DNA of 33,258 nt from an uncultured Acetatifactor sp. (GCA_944383825.1 CALWRA010000002.1:1-33258), one strand, 5' to 3'. Shown: positions 15,986 to 25,121, counted from the stretch's first letter. Numbers and translations are program-made. Notes: generated by a model not told the origin, from the sequence alone.

Positions 15986-16006
15986 CAGGGGAAAGAGAGG
16001 CAACAT

Positions 16007-16933
16007 ATGGAAAGAAAGCAAAGAGATTATGAGAAAATGGAAGAAATGAAAAATAAGTATCAGGAACATAGTATGACAAAGGAGCAGATAGAGTCCATGA
16101 AGAAAAGAATAGAGGAAGCGAAGAGGAAAAAGAGAAGGGACAGAAGAGTGCGCCGGACGAGAACCGCTGCGGTTGCCGCTGCGGCTATGGCGCTGTTCAT
16201 CGTGCTGCCAAATACCTCTCAGAGTGTGGCCCATGCCATGAGTGCAATTCCCATTGTGGGAAAACTGGTGGAGGTTGTGACATTTCGGGATTACCAATAT
16301 GAAAGCGATGGGAACAAAGCGGATATTACAGTTCCTCAGCTGGTGGCGGATGCGGAGAGTATGCCTCAGGAAAGTCAGCAGCAGGAGACGCTTAAGAAAA
16401 CCACCGAAGAAATCAATGCCGAAATCAGGGAGATTACAGATCGGTATGTGACGGAGTTTGAAGCCGGTCTGCAGGAGGAGCAGGGCTATCAGAATGTGCT
16501 GGTAAAATCAGAAGTAGTAAATACTACCGAGGATTATTTCACATTGAAGCTGATCTGTTATCAGGGAGCCGGAAGCGGAATGGAGTGGAATTATTTTTAT
16601 ACCATTGACCTGAATACGGGGGAGCGTTTGCAGCTGAAGGATCTTTTTACGGAAGGCTCCGATTATATTACGCCCATCAGTGAAAACATTAAGACCCAGA
16701 TGAGAGAGCGTATGGCGGAGGACGATTCGGTAATGTACTGGGTGGATTATGCAGATGTGCCGGAGGGCGTGGAAGACTGGAATTTTGATTCCATTACAGA
16801 GGAAACTTCGTTTTATCTGAATGAAAGCAATCAGATTGTTATCACCTTTAACGAAGGGGACGTAGCGCCCATGTATATGGGGACGGTGGAGTTTGTCATT
16901 CCTGATGAAACAGTGGCTGCCATCCGGAGATAA
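16007..16933 (+). CDS. RsiV-like anti-sigma factor (DUF3298 domain)
   Basis: The 308-residue protein has a charged cytoplasmic N-terminus (about residues 1-52) that would bind the sigma factor. A single membrane segment follows (about residues 53-69), with a signal-peptidase-like site QSVAHA before MSA near residue 78. The extracellular part (about residues 80-308) ends in a DUF3298-type domain ([19 protein letters not shown] ... [19 protein letters not shown]). In Bacillus RsiV this domain binds lysozyme, which exposes the protein to signal peptidase and then to membrane proteolysis, releasing SigV. The matching layout supports the same logic here (inference). No OatA- or Dlt-type target gene is in the window. 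Confidence 0.82.
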   Translation: MERKQRDYEKMEEMKNKYQEHSMTKEQIESMKKRIEEAKRKKRRDRRVRRTRTAAVAAAAMALFIVLPNTSQSVAHAMSAIPIVGKLVEVVTFRDYQYESDGNKADITVPQLVADAESMPQESQQQETLKKTTEEINAEIREITDRYVTEFEAGLQEEQGYQNVLVKSEVVNTTEDYFTLKLICYQGAGSGMEWNYFYTIDLNTGERLQLKDLFTEGSDYITPISENIKTQMRERMAEDDSVMYWVDYADVPEGVEDWNFDSITEETSFYLNESNQIVITFNEGDVAPMYMGTVEFVIPDETVAAIRR

Positions 16934-16959
16934 GAATTGAACAATTTTTTAGAAAACAG

Positions 16960-16988
16960 TTGAAAAATACGCGCCCTTATATTAAACT
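16960..16988 (+). promoter_or_regulatory. candidate promoter of efp
   Basis: TTGAAA (16960-16965), a 17-base spacer and TAAACT (16983-16988) lie 43 bases before the efp start. Confidence 0.5.
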
Positions 16989-17031
16989 AGTAAGGAATTA
17001 TAACGTGAAAAATTTAGGAGGATTGGAAGCT

Positions 17032-17589
17032 ATGATTTCTGCAGGTGATTTCCGTAATGGTATTACCATCGAGCTAGATAATAATGTTTACCAGATTATT
17101 GAATTCCAGCATGTAAAACCGGGAAAGGGCGCGGCTTTTGTCAGAACGAAGCTGAAAAACATCAAGAACGGCGGTGTGGTTGAGAAAACATTCCGTCCTA
17201 CCGAGAAATGCCCCCAGGCACGTATTGATAGAAAAGATATGCAGTATCTGTATGAAGATGGAGATCTTTATTACTTCATGGATACGGAAACGTATGATCA
17301 AATTGCACTGGACAACGCCACTGTGGGCGATGCGCTGAAGTTTGTAAAAGAAAATGAGATGTGCAAGGTATGTTCCCATAACGGAAGCGTTTTCTCCGTA
17401 GAGCCTCCTTTGTTCGTTGAACTTGAAATTACGGAAACAGAGCCGGGCTTTAAGGGAGATACCGCTACCGGTGCGTCCAAGCCTGCAACTGTGGAAACGG
17501 GAGCCGTGGTGTCAGTGCCTCTTTTTGTAGACCAGGGAGACAAGATTAAGATTGACACCAGGACAGGGGAATATTTGTCCCGGGTATAA
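17032..17589 (+). CDS. efp: Elongation factor P
   Basis: The 185-residue protein has the three-domain EF-P layout. Domain I is [20 protein letters not shown]. The tip loop [10 protein letters not shown] carries Lys32, the usual site of post-translational modification. The C-terminal signature includes [20 protein letters not shown] and [16 protein letters not shown] relieves ribosome stalling at polyproline. The open frame extends to 16960, but the ATG at 17032, preceded by TTAGGAGGATTGGAAGC, gives the normal protein length and start. It is followed by a terminator. Confidence 0.95.
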   Translation: MISAGDFRNGITIELDNNVYQIIEFQHVKPGKGAAFVRTKLKNIKNGGVVEKTFRPTEKCPQARIDRKDMQYLYEDGDLYYFMDTETYDQIALDNATVGDALKFVKENEMCKVCSHNGSVFSVEPPLFVELEITETEPGFKGDTATGASKPATVETGAVVSVPLFVDQGDKIKIDTRTGEYLSRV

Positions 17590-17650
17590 TCCAGTTTCTC
17601 CGTGGGGGTACGCATAGGCGGGTGTCTTTTTACGATCAATGAATGTAAGG

Positions 17651-17688
17651 CAATGGAAGACTCTCCGGGAGTAGTCCATTGTCTTTTT
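17651..17688 (+). terminator. intrinsic terminator after efp
   Basis: CAATGGAAGACT and AGTCCATTG form a stem with a small internal loop, closed by CTCCGGGAG, and followed by TCTTTTT. It lies 61 bases after the efp stop. Confidence 0.75.
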
Positions 17689-17777
17689 ATGTTACATCCA
17701 GCCAGAGCTGTTTAAGCAGGAATAGAGACATCCAAAAGAGCAGGGCCCTCCGTCAGAGAAAAACACGGAGGAATACT

Positions 17778-18680
17778 ATGGATAGAAAAGATTTTGTACA
17801 GAAGATAAAGCGGGCAATCGCTGAAAGACTCGGTGGGAAATATCAGGTGAGAATTCAGGAGGTAAGGAAAAACAATGGCATTATTATGGAAGGGCTGATG
17901 ATTTTTTCCGAAAATCATAATGTTTCTCCCACCATATACTTAAATCACTTCTGGGAAGCATATCAGGAGGGAGCCGCACTGAAGGAAATCGCGGAAGAAA
18001 TTGTCCGCATTTACACGGAAGATACGCCGGGAAGAAATATCGACATGGAATTTTTCAAACATTATGACAGGGTAAAGGAAAGAGTGTGCTTCCGGCTGAT
18101 TTCCGCAGAGAAAAATAAAGAGCTGCTCAGAGAAATTCCCCATATTCCTTTTCTGGATTTAGCCATAAGCTTTTATTATGCTTATCAAGGGAAGGATCTG
18201 GGAGGAGGAAGTATTCTCATCCATAATTCTCATTTGGAAATGTGGGAAATTTCCAAAGAGGAGCTTTTTCACTGTTCAAAGGACAATACACCCAGACTTT
18301 TTCCGTGGGAATGCAGAACAATGGAGGAGGTGTTATCAGAGTTTCAAAAACAGCGCGAACCTGAGAGAGTGCAGAACGATTTTTACAGGGTTCCGCCTTT
18401 TGAAATATTAAGTAACAGCGCTAGGATGTATGGAGCCGCCTGTATTTTATATCCGGGGGTACTTGAGGAACTGGCTGAGAGAGCAAGGACGGATCTCTTT
18501 TTAATTCCAAGCTCCGTTCACGAGATGATTTTGCTGCCGGATCAGGGACAACAGAGGCACAATATGCTCCGGGAAATGATAAGAGAAGTGAACGCCGCCC
18601 AGGCAGAACCGGAGGAAATACTTTCTGATAAACTTTATTATTATGATTACACGGAAAAATGTACAAAAATAGTTTCCTAA
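17778..18680 (+). CDS. DUF5688 family protein
   Basis: The 300-residue soluble protein resembles DUF5688 proteins, which are frequent in Lachnospiraceae and of unknown function. The N-terminal part has VRIQEVRKNNGIIMEGLMI and a polar TIYLNHFWEAYQEG stretch. The middle region has FLDLAISFYYAYQ. The C-terminal region has MYGAACILYPGVLEELAER followed by LFLIPSSVHEMILLPD. No signal peptide, membrane segment or known catalytic motif is apparent. The frame opens at 17679, but the ATG at 17778 has CACGGAGG just upstream and is chosen. It stands alone between the efp terminator and the tRNA promoter. Confidence 0.7.
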   Translation: MDRKDFVQKIKRAIAERLGGKYQVRIQEVRKNNGIIMEGLMIFSENHNVSPTIYLNHFWEAYQEGAALKEIAEEIVRIYTEDTPGRNIDMEFFKHYDRVKERVCFRLISAEKNKELLREIPHIPFLDLAISFYYAYQGKDLGGGSILIHNSHLEMWEISKEELFHCSKDNTPRLFPWECRTMEEVLSEFQKQREPERVQNDFYRVPPFEILSNSARMYGAACILYPGVLEELAERARTDLFLIPSSVHEMILLPDQGQQRHNMLREMIREVNAAQAEPEEILSDKLYYYDYTEKCTKIVS

Positions 18681-18700
18681 AAATTTCCGAAAAAACATAG

Positions 18701-18729
18701 TAGACAGACTGAAGTTTTTATGATATTAT
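18701..18729 (+). promoter_or_regulatory. promoter of tRNA-Arg
   Basis: TAGACA (18701-18706), a 17-base spacer and TATTAT (18724-18729). Transcription would begin near 18736, inside the left arm of the inverted repeat that flanks the tRNA. Confidence 0.65.
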
Positions 18730-18731
18730 AG

Positions 18732-18849
18732 TCAGGGTGATGTAACAATTTTGTAATATTTGCATCCGTAGTCTAATGGATAGAACGAAGGCCTCCGACG
18801 CCTTTAATGCAGGTTCGATTCCTGCCGGATGCATTTTACATCACCCTGA
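18732..18849 (+). repeat. 14-bp inverted repeat enclosing tRNA-Arg, ending in a T-tract
   Basis: TCAGGGTGATGTAA (18732-18745) and TTACATCACCCTGA (18836-18849) are perfect inverted repeats 16 bases before and 2 bases after the tRNA. TTTTTT follows at 18850-18855. The precursor could fold as the tRNA on a long basal stem, which could serve both as processing substrate and terminator. Confidence 0.8.
18762..18833 (+). tRNA. tRNA-Arg (anticodon CCG)
   Basis: A 72-base cloverleaf can be drawn. The acceptor stem is GCATCCG/CGGATGC with discriminator A. The D arm contains GTCTAATGGATAGAAC. The anticodon stem AAGGC/GCCTT closes the loop CTCCGAC with CCG at the anticodon. The T arm is GCAGG-TTCGATT-CCTGC. 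CCA is not encoded. It reads the arginine codon CGG. Confidence 0.95.
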
Positions 18850-18893
18850 TTTTTTATGAGGAATATCACGGATAATGTTTCATGATAAAAGGG

Positions 18894-18910
18894 GCCGCTT
18901 GCGGCTTTTT
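18894..18910 (+). other. short GC hairpin with T5 tail before the SH3 gene
   Basis: GCCGC-TT-GCGGC followed by TTTTT lies 23 bases before the next start codon. It could be a backup terminator for the tRNA transcript or part of the next gene's leader. Confidence 0.45.
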
Positions 18911-18932
18911 CCAGTTAAGAAAGGTGTTTTTT

Positions 18933-20210
18933 ATGCAGAAGGATAAGTGGAAAGCAATCGGAGGCTATATAGTCAGGCACGGCAAGATTTTTTTCCCTGT
19001 TGTAATTATAGCTGCGGTAGCAGTTACGGTTACCATTGCGTTGAACTTGGGCAAAGGTGCTCCTGAGGAAATTGCTCAGACCGGTGAAGGCTCGTCGGAA
19101 ACCCAGGCGCAGACCGAGACAGTGACAGTGACTGAGCAGGCGCCTGAAGATGTGCCCCTTGTGGAAAATGAGGATGGAGCGATTTATTCCCTCGTTGCAA
19201 CCTACTATAATGCTGTTGCACTGGGAGACACAGAGACTATTCTGAATATCTGTGACGAGATGTCTGACACGGAGCTTCTGCGTTTTCAGGTGACGGCCCA
19301 GTATATCGATTATTATTCGTCTCTTGAAATATATACGAAGACAGGGCCGGAGGAAGGCTCCACCATCGCCTACGTGTACTATAAAGTGATTTTCCAGAAT
19401 CAGACGGCTGAATTCCCCGGTTATCAGGCGCTTTATATTTGTACCGATGAAAACGGTGAGCTATATATTAAGCGCGGGGAAAATTCCGATGAAGTAAACG
19501 AGTATATTAAGACAGTCAACGCGCAGGCGGATGTGGTGGAATTCAATAACCGCATAACAGAGGAATATAATCAGCTGATGCTGGATCAGCCCGAGCTGTT
19601 GGAATACCTTACCGAACTGGATGAACAGGTGGGCAAAGAGGTAGGCGTTATTTTAGCGGATCAATCAGCGGCGGAATCCCAGCCTCCGGAAGGAACGGAG
19701 GTTGCTGCATCCGATGGCGCCGAAGCTGCCGGGCAGGAAACAGGAGAGGCAGGCGCTGACCAGAATAGCACCCAGACGACCGGGACGGAAACGGTGCAGT
19801 ATGCCACTGCTACCACAACCGTCAATGTGAGAAGTTCTGACAGCGAGCAGGCCGACAGAATGGGAAAGCTGCCCGGCGGAGAGACGGTGCAGGTACTTGA
19901 GGAACGAGTAAATGGCTGGACAAAAGTGATTTTTGAGGGACAGGAAGGCTTTATCAAATCAGAATACCTACAGGCGGCTGAAAATGCCGGAAGCGCCGGA
20001 GGCGCCGAGAACGCAGCAGGAAATACTGTGATTGGGACGGTAACGGCCTCCACCAATATCAATGTACGGGCTGCTGCCAGCGAAACGGCCGACCGGCTTG
20101 GAATTCTTGCCGGAGGCGACACGGCTGAACTTCTTGCCAATGAGAACGGCTGGTGTAAAATTAATTACAACGGCCAGGTAGGATATGTAAAAGCCGAATA
20201 TGTAGAATAA
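18933..20210 (+). CDS. Membrane-anchored protein with two bacterial SH3 repeats
   Basis: The 425-residue protein has one N-terminal membrane segment (about residues 19-37) and no lipobox. A predicted extracellular region (about residues 65-240) follows, with an NTF2-like look (SLVATYYNAVALGDTETILN). An Ala/Glu/Thr-rich linker (about 245-285) leads to two SH3b domains at about 290-350 and 365-425. Each has the VNVR/INVR start (TTTVNVRSSDS, STNINVRAAAS) and ends in GFIKSEYL or GYVKAEYV. SH3b domains usually bind cell-wall peptides, so a wall-associated role is likely. No catalytic domain is visible. The frame opens at 18882, but the ATG at 18933 after AAGAAAGGTG gives a normal signal-anchor start. 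Confidence 0.82.
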   Translation: MQKDKWKAIGGYIVRHGKIFFPVVIIAAVAVTVTIALNLGKGAPEEIAQTGEGSSETQAQTETVTVTEQAPEDVPLVENEDGAIYSLVATYYNAVALGDTETILNICDEMSDTELLRFQVTAQYIDYYSSLEIYTKTGPEEGSTIAYVYYKVIFQNQTAEFPGYQALYICTDENGELYIKRGENSDEVNEYIKTVNAQADVVEFNNRITEEYNQLMLDQPELLEYLTELDEQVGKEVGVILADQSAAESQPPEGTEVAASDGAEAAGQETGEAGADQNSTQTTGTETVQYATATTTVNVRSSDSEQADRMGKLPGGETVQVLEERVNGWTKVIFEGQEGFIKSEYLQAAENAGSAGGAENAAGNTVIGTVTASTNINVRAAASETADRLGILAGGDTAELLANENGWCKINYNGQVGYVKAEYVE

Positions 20211-20256
20211 TTTTGTATAAAATTTTAAAAACTGCATAAAATAAGAGCGTAACGAA

Positions 20257-20293
20257 ATGCTTTCCGCAGGTATCACCTACGGAAGGCATTTTT
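20257..20293 (+). terminator. intrinsic terminator after the SH3 gene
   Basis: ATGCTTTCCG and CGGAAGGCAT form a 10-bp stem, extended by CAGGT/ACCTA inside, followed by TTTTT. It is 47 bases after the stop codon. Confidence 0.8.
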
Positions 20294-20318
20294 CATGAAC
20301 AAAGAAACGAGGTGAGCC

Positions 20319-20750
20319 GTGAAATCACAGGAGATTGCAGTATATAGGGAAATTCAGAGAAACACTCAGATGGCCATGAAGGCCATTGATACCATATCGG
20401 ATAAGGTTTACGATGACAAGCTGGCGCTGCATATTTCAAGGCAATCTGTGAAATATTCGGAGCTGCACAACGAGGCTTCCAAACAGCTGATTGCGGCAAA
20501 AGCTGAGCCCTACAGGGCAACCCATTTAGAGGATTTTATGCTGAAAGCGGGAATACATTACAATACAATGCTGAACACCAGTACAGGGCATATCGCAGAA
20601 CTGATGATAAAGGGAAGCAATAACGGTATTCTGGAAATGTCCAAAATACTGAAGCATAATCAGGAGGCAGGGGAGAAGCCGGTTGCTCTTGCAAAGCAGC
20701 TGATTGATTTTGAAGAAAAGAGTATAGGGCTGCTGAAGGACTATCTGTAG
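20319..20750 (+). CDS. Hypothetical alpha-helical protein
   Basis: I do not recognise this 143-residue protein with certainty. It looks wholly helical, with four amphipathic stretches (IAVYREIQRNTQMAMKAIDT, LHISRQSVKYSELHNEASKQ, MLNTSTGHIAELMIKGSNNG, KPVALAKQLIDFEEKSIGLL), as in ferritin-like DUF2383-type four-helix proteins. The usual Glu/His metal ligands are not clear. It has no signal peptide. The GTG start at 20319 follows GAGGTGAG at a short distance. The gene stands alone between two terminators and stops with TAG. Confidence 0.6.
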   Translation: MKSQEIAVYREIQRNTQMAMKAIDTISDKVYDDKLALHISRQSVKYSELHNEASKQLIAAKAEPYRATHLEDFMLKAGIHYNTMLNTSTGHIAELMIKGSNNGILEMSKILKHNQEAGEKPVALAKQLIDFEEKSIGLLKDYL

Positions 20751-20847
20751 CCATACATTATCGCATATTTGTATACATGTATATTTTCTTGTGCACTTTG
20801 TATAAAAAATCAAAAAAAACTTTTACAATGTAGTGAGATAAAGCGAG

Positions 20848-20876
20848 TTGTGAAAATGAAAAGCAGGGTTTATAAT
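20848..20876 (+). promoter_or_regulatory. promoter upstream of gdhA
   Basis: TTGTGA (20848-20853), a 17-base spacer and a perfect TATAAT (20871-20876). Transcription would start near 20883. Confidence 0.7.
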
Positions 20877-20879
20877 AAT

Positions 20880-20928
20880 GCGTAGGACAACGGCGTCAGG
20901 GGCGTAGGACTTTGTCCTATGCTTTTTT
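20880..20928 (+). promoter_or_regulatory. gdhA leader with terminator and duplicated stem arm
   Basis: GCGTAGGAC occurs at 20880-20888 and again at 20902-20910. The second copy pairs perfectly, over a TTT loop, with GTCCTATGC (20914-20922; one G-T pair), followed by TTTTTT. A transcript from the promoter just upstream would meet this terminator after about 45 bases, 69 bases before gdhA. This may be an attenuator, or the gene of a very short RNA. Confidence 0.6.
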
Positions 20929-20948
20929 CTTCGTTTTCTTTCCCCAGC

Positions 20949-20972
20949 GTACATATATATTTGTACTGTACA
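20949..20972 (+). promoter_or_regulatory. operator-like GTACA/TGTAC repeats before gdhA
   Basis: GTACA (20949-20953), TGTAC (20962-20966) and TGTACA (20967-20972) form inverted and direct copies within 24 bases, just upstream of the gdhA ribosome binding site AAGGAGG. They may be a regulator site. No matching regulator was identified. Confidence 0.3.
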
Positions 20973-20984
20973 CACTAATTATAA

Positions 20985-22331
<1,347 letters not shown>

Positions 22332-22365
22332 TAGCTGAATTCTAAGATTAAAGATTATATGGAGA

Positions 22366-22398
22366 AGTCCTGGAAATGCTGTATTTCCGGGGCTTTTC
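22366..22398 (+). terminator. intrinsic terminator after gdhA
   Basis: AGTCCTGGAAAT pairs with ATTTCCGGGGCT (two G-T type positions) over a short loop, followed by TTTCTT. It begins 34 bases after the gdhA stop. Confidence 0.75.
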
Positions 22399-22520
22399 TT
22401 AATGTATGAAATGACAAAAGAATTGTCAGAATATTCATAAATTGAAGATAACTTACGTTATTTTGAGGTCGTTATATACACATGGTACACAAATGATATA
22501 CGGGTGGTTTACACTCGTTT

Positions 22521-22815
22521 TTACTGATTCTTGTTCACTTCTGTAAGAAGTTCTTCTAAAGTCTTATGGGTGTAGGTTCCCTTGGTGGTGTCGTTTTTCA
22601 TACTGTGTCCCATAATCAATTTGATACATACATCATTACTTATTATTGATCAGGTATTTTTTGTTCGGATTGTATCAGTTCTTGACGATAGGGATAATCT
22701 TATTGTTTAGTGGAATAATTCTGTCTTTCCCGGCTTCGGTTTTCATGCCACCTACCATGTACTTTTCATCTAAATGGACGTTTTCCGTCTGGAGTTCCAA
22801 CAGTTCGGTTGTTCC
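22521..22815 (-). pseudogene. Tyrosine recombinase (integrase) C-terminal remnant
   Basis: On the minus strand, TELLELQTENVHLDEKYMVG followed by GMKTEAGKDRIIPLNNKI reads like the catalytic domain of phage or conjugative-element integrases. A stop (after IVKN) and a deletion follow. In another frame, LIMGHSMKNDTTKGTYTHKT and LEELLTEVNKNQ complete the C-terminus with the active-site His and Tyr region. The middle part with the box II HxxR motif is missing. The gene is thus a decayed integrase whose C-terminus faces gdhA. It suggests that the following AT-rich stretch entered as an integrative element next to the gdhA terminator. Confidence 0.7.
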
Positions 22816-23485
22816 AGTAGCTGAAGAAATATCTCCAGATGAGTTCCCATGCTTTGGTGGATATGGGAATCTCGGATAGCCTTCCGGTAGGTCTCGCTGG
22901 TATACTGTGTTCCACGATCACTATGTACAATAGCACCTCCCAGAGCTGGATAAGCATTCAGAGCATTCTTCAATGTATGGACACATAGGTCCGCTTTCAT
23001 GCTTGTCTCCATGGCCAGTCCAGGGACGCTAAGATCAAAGCAGTCAAAAATCGCTGATACATATAGCTTTCCATCAGATGTCTTAATCTCCGTCATCTCC
23101 GTGATACACTTTTTTAACGGTGCATCCGAATAGAATTCCCGCTTTAACAGGTCATCCGATTTCATGGCTTCCCGACCGGCTTTTGTAATCCCGTTTGGCT
23201 TCCTTTTGGGCCGAAGGCTGAGTCCGATCTGTTCCATGATCCGATACACAGTACGCTCGCTGGGAATAGGGACTCCCTCCGGCTGCTTCAACAGCAATGC
23301 CTGATATATACGGATACGACCATAAGTATCGTTGCATTCATCTTCGCTGACGATTTCTTTCATGGCATCCGCCAGAGTCTGGTACTTCCATGGACGATCT
23401 TTGTTGGCAAGATATTTATAGAAGCTTTGGCGGCTGACATCAAGCATACGGCAATAAAATGCGGTTTTCCCTTTGATCCTGCCGT
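22815..23485 (-). mobile_element. IS3-family element remnant (OrfB transposase with internal deletion)
   Basis: The minus strand encodes RIKGKTAFYCRMLDVSRQSF and onward to about residue 205 of an IS3/IS150-type OrfB. It includes YGRIRIYQALLL, the integrase-core Asp in TEMTEIKTSDGKLYVSAIFD and the second Asp in IVHSDRGTQYTSE. After SHIHQSM the gene jumps to WELIWRYFFSYWNN in another frame, the usual C-terminal end. The segment with the catalytic Glu is deleted. OrfA is absent. The left edge joins directly to the integrase remnant near TELLELQ, which suggests insertion into that gene. No terminal inverted repeats were identified. Inactive. Confidence 0.8.
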
Positions 23486-23784
23486 CCTCTACAGAGTTTG
23501 AAATTCTCTATCTGTTAGCAAACAATCCAGGCAGAGTGTTTAGTAAGGAGCAGATTTATGGTATTGTTTGGAAAGAATCGTATTCCGGCGATTACAACAT
23601 CGTTATGAGCCATATCCGCAACATACGGGAAAAGATAGAGGATAACCCTGGCAAGCCAGTTTACATTCAAACGGTCTGGGGAGTTGGCTATCTATTTAAT
23701 CAAAAAATGGTCAATAGTATTAACTTAAGTGACGATGAGAATAGAATAATATTCATAATTGAAAGCTGTAAAATTCCACGTTGA
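23485..23784 (+). pseudogene. Response-regulator C-terminal fragment (winged helix only)
   Basis: STEFEILYLLANNPGRVFSK and VMSHIRNIREKIEDNPGKPV with IQTVWGVGYLFN form the OmpR/PhoB-type DNA-binding domain. The receiver domain is missing: its place is taken by the IS3 remnant, whose border lies within a few bases of the threonine codon of STEF. The frame runs on with an untypical tail (NSINLSDDENRIIFIIESC) into the palindrome at 23761, so the 3' end may also be rearranged. It is not the same gene as vanR. A TTG at 23473 opens the frame by chance. Confidence 0.72.
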
Positions 23785-23798
23785 ATTTTACAGCTTTC
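23761..23798 (+). terminator. perfect 16-bp palindrome, terminator-like
   Basis: GAAAGCTGTAAAATTC and GAATTTTACAGCTTTC pair perfectly over CACGTT. Only TT-ACG follows on this strand, so termination would rely on the A/T-rich stem. Its right arm overlaps the -35 region of the toxin-antitoxin promoter. Confidence 0.6.
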
Positions 23799-23809
23799 TT
23801 ACGTATAAT
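23781..23809 (+). promoter_or_regulatory. promoter of the toxin-antitoxin operon
   Basis: TTGAAT (23781-23786), a 17-base spacer and perfect TATAAT (23804-23809), 45 bases before the antitoxin start. Overlap with the palindrome suggests possible operator function for the antitoxin complex. Confidence 0.7.
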
Positions 23810-23853
23810 ATATATAAGTGAAGAAATTATATTAAGGGAAGGAAGTTGATTTT

Positions 23854-24102
23854 ATGCCGAATATATTACCAGTATCCGATTTAAGAAATTATAATGAAGT
23901 ATTGAAAAATTGCCAGGTTGGAGAACCTGTGTTTTTGACCAAAAATGGTAGAGGAAAGTTTGTGATTATGGATATTGAGGATTATGAGCGTGAGAAGGCT
24001 GAGAAAAAGCTGCTTATGAAGCTACAGGAAGCAGAAGAAGCAGTTAAGGATGAAAGCACCTGGATGAGTTTGGATGAACTGAAGAAATCTGTTGGGTTAT
24101 AG
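23854..24102 (+). CDS. Type II antitoxin, Phd/YefM family
   Basis: The 82-residue protein has the Phd/YefM N-terminal DNA-binding fold (MPNILPVSDLRNYNEVLKNC, GEPVFLTKNGRGKFVIMDIE). A charged C-terminal helix follows (EKKLLMKLQEAEEAVKDEST, MSLDELKKSVGL) that would wrap the toxin. The start follows AAGGGAAGGAAG. The toxin gene begins 3 bases after its stop. Such antitoxins usually repress their own operon, which fits the palindrome over the promoter. It looks intact, unlike its neighbours. Confidence 0.85.
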   Translation: MPNILPVSDLRNYNEVLKNCQVGEPVFLTKNGRGKFVIMDIEDYEREKAEKKLLMKLQEAEEAVKDESTWMSLDELKKSVGL

Positions 24103-24105
24103 CCT

Positions 24106-24405
24106 ATGATGAAATTACGGATTAACCCTATTGTGGCAGAGGATTTGAAGAACATTAAAGAGTATATTGCGGAAGACAATGAAGAAATAGCAGTAAAGAT
24201 CATTCAGGAGATATATGCCCGAATTGATAATATACAGCAATTCCCATATATGGGAGCTGACCTTGCTAAGAGGGTCAGTTTCCGGACGGATTATAAATAT
24301 GTGATATGTGGGAATTATGTTGTGCTGTATAAGATTGGGAAAGAGTATGTGGAGACTTACCGGGTTGTAAATCGGTATCAGGATATTACAAAGATTTTTG
24401 ACTAG
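24106..24405 (+). CDS. Type II toxin, RelE/ParE superfamily
   Basis: The 99-residue basic protein has the RelE/ParE fold signature: LRINPIVAEDLKNIKEYIAE, a helical hairpin with IIQEIYARIDNIQQFPYMGA, then RTDYKYVICGNYVVLYKIGK and VVNRYQDITKIF at the C-terminus. RelE members cut mRNA on the ribosome and ParE members poison gyrase. Sequence alone does not decide between them. The start is ATG 24106 or 24109. It is paired with the Phd/YefM antitoxin just upstream. Confidence 0.85.
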   Translation: MMKLRINPIVAEDLKNIKEYIAEDNEEIAVKIIQEIYARIDNIQQFPYMGADLAKRVSFRTDYKYVICGNYVVLYKIGKEYVETYRVVNRYQDITKIFD

Positions 24406-24469
24406 TAGATTAATTTGGAAAGTTTTTGTGAATATCCAAGCGCTTAGGAAATGATGGGTAGGAGTAATA

Positions 24470-25046
24470 TTGGCAACATTGTGGTTGGGATATAAAGATT
24501 TGTATGCAACGGGTATGTTTAGGGCAGATAACGATGAAGATACCATTACTGTGGAGTGGTATCTAAAGGTATATAATAGGTGGACGTCGGAAAATAGAGC
24601 ATCACAAGTTAATGTTAATTTTAATTTCTACAAATCAATATCCGGATGTGACTGTAAAAAAGAAACGTGGGAAAGCACCTACAATTGATTTTTGCTTTAG
24701 AGCATGGAATAGGGATGAAGGTTATTTTGGTGCAGAATGTAAAAGACTAAAATCCAATAATGCCAAGATTTTACAAGAGTATGTGGACAATGGATTAATG
24801 AGATTTGTAAATGGTAAATATAGTTTAATGTGTAGTGAATCTGCAATGATTGGCTATATTCAAGAGGGAACTATTAAAGAAATTGTTGATAAATTGAAGG
24901 TGCTATTAGCCGCAAATACAAGATTAGAAGAACAATTATTACGTGAGGTAAGAGAAGAGAACCCACAATATAAGTCTGCTCATAATAGGGAAATAAATAA
25001 TCAAACAATTACAGAACATCATTTATTTTTCGATTTTGTTGTATAA
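24470..25046 (+). pseudogene. Frameshifted nuclease-like gene
   Basis: Two overlapping frames give one apparent protein. The first part (from TTG 24470 after TAGGAG) has RADNDEDTITVEWYLKVYNR and NVNFNFYKSI. The second, from about 24630, has YPDVTVKKKRGKAPTIDFCF, YFGAECKRL and MIGYIQEGTIKEIVDKLKVL. A short deletion between YKSI and YPDV accounts for the shift. The D...GAECK pattern resembles a PD-(D/E)xK nuclease core, so a restriction or phage-defence role is plausible but not shown. I do not recognise the family by name. Confidence 0.5.
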
Positions 25047-25093
25047 TAGGGTTGTTGCGCTAAGACTTCTTTGCAGAAAGAAACTCAAAAAAG

Positions 25094-25121
25094 TTGTAAG
25101 GTGTTGTGAGCCAAGTATAAT
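25094..25121 (+). promoter_or_regulatory. candidate promoter of the SIR2-domain pseudogene
   Basis: TTGTAA (25094-25099), a 16-base spacer and perfect TATAAT (25116-25121), 90 bases before the SIR2 gene start. Confidence 0.5.

Noticed and set aside
18933..20210. Cell-wall hydrolase call for the SH3-repeat protein
   Set aside because: Two SH3b domains are present but no catalytic hydrolase motif (NlpC/P60, amidase or glucosaminidase) is visible.
22646..22879. 77-residue plus-strand frame
   Set aside because: It lies opposite the integrase and IS3 remnants, which explain the sequence on the minus strand.
23473..23784. Independent small gene with a TTG start
   Set aside because: The TTG lies in the IS3 remnant. 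Only the winged-helix part of a response regulator follows, so it is a fragment.
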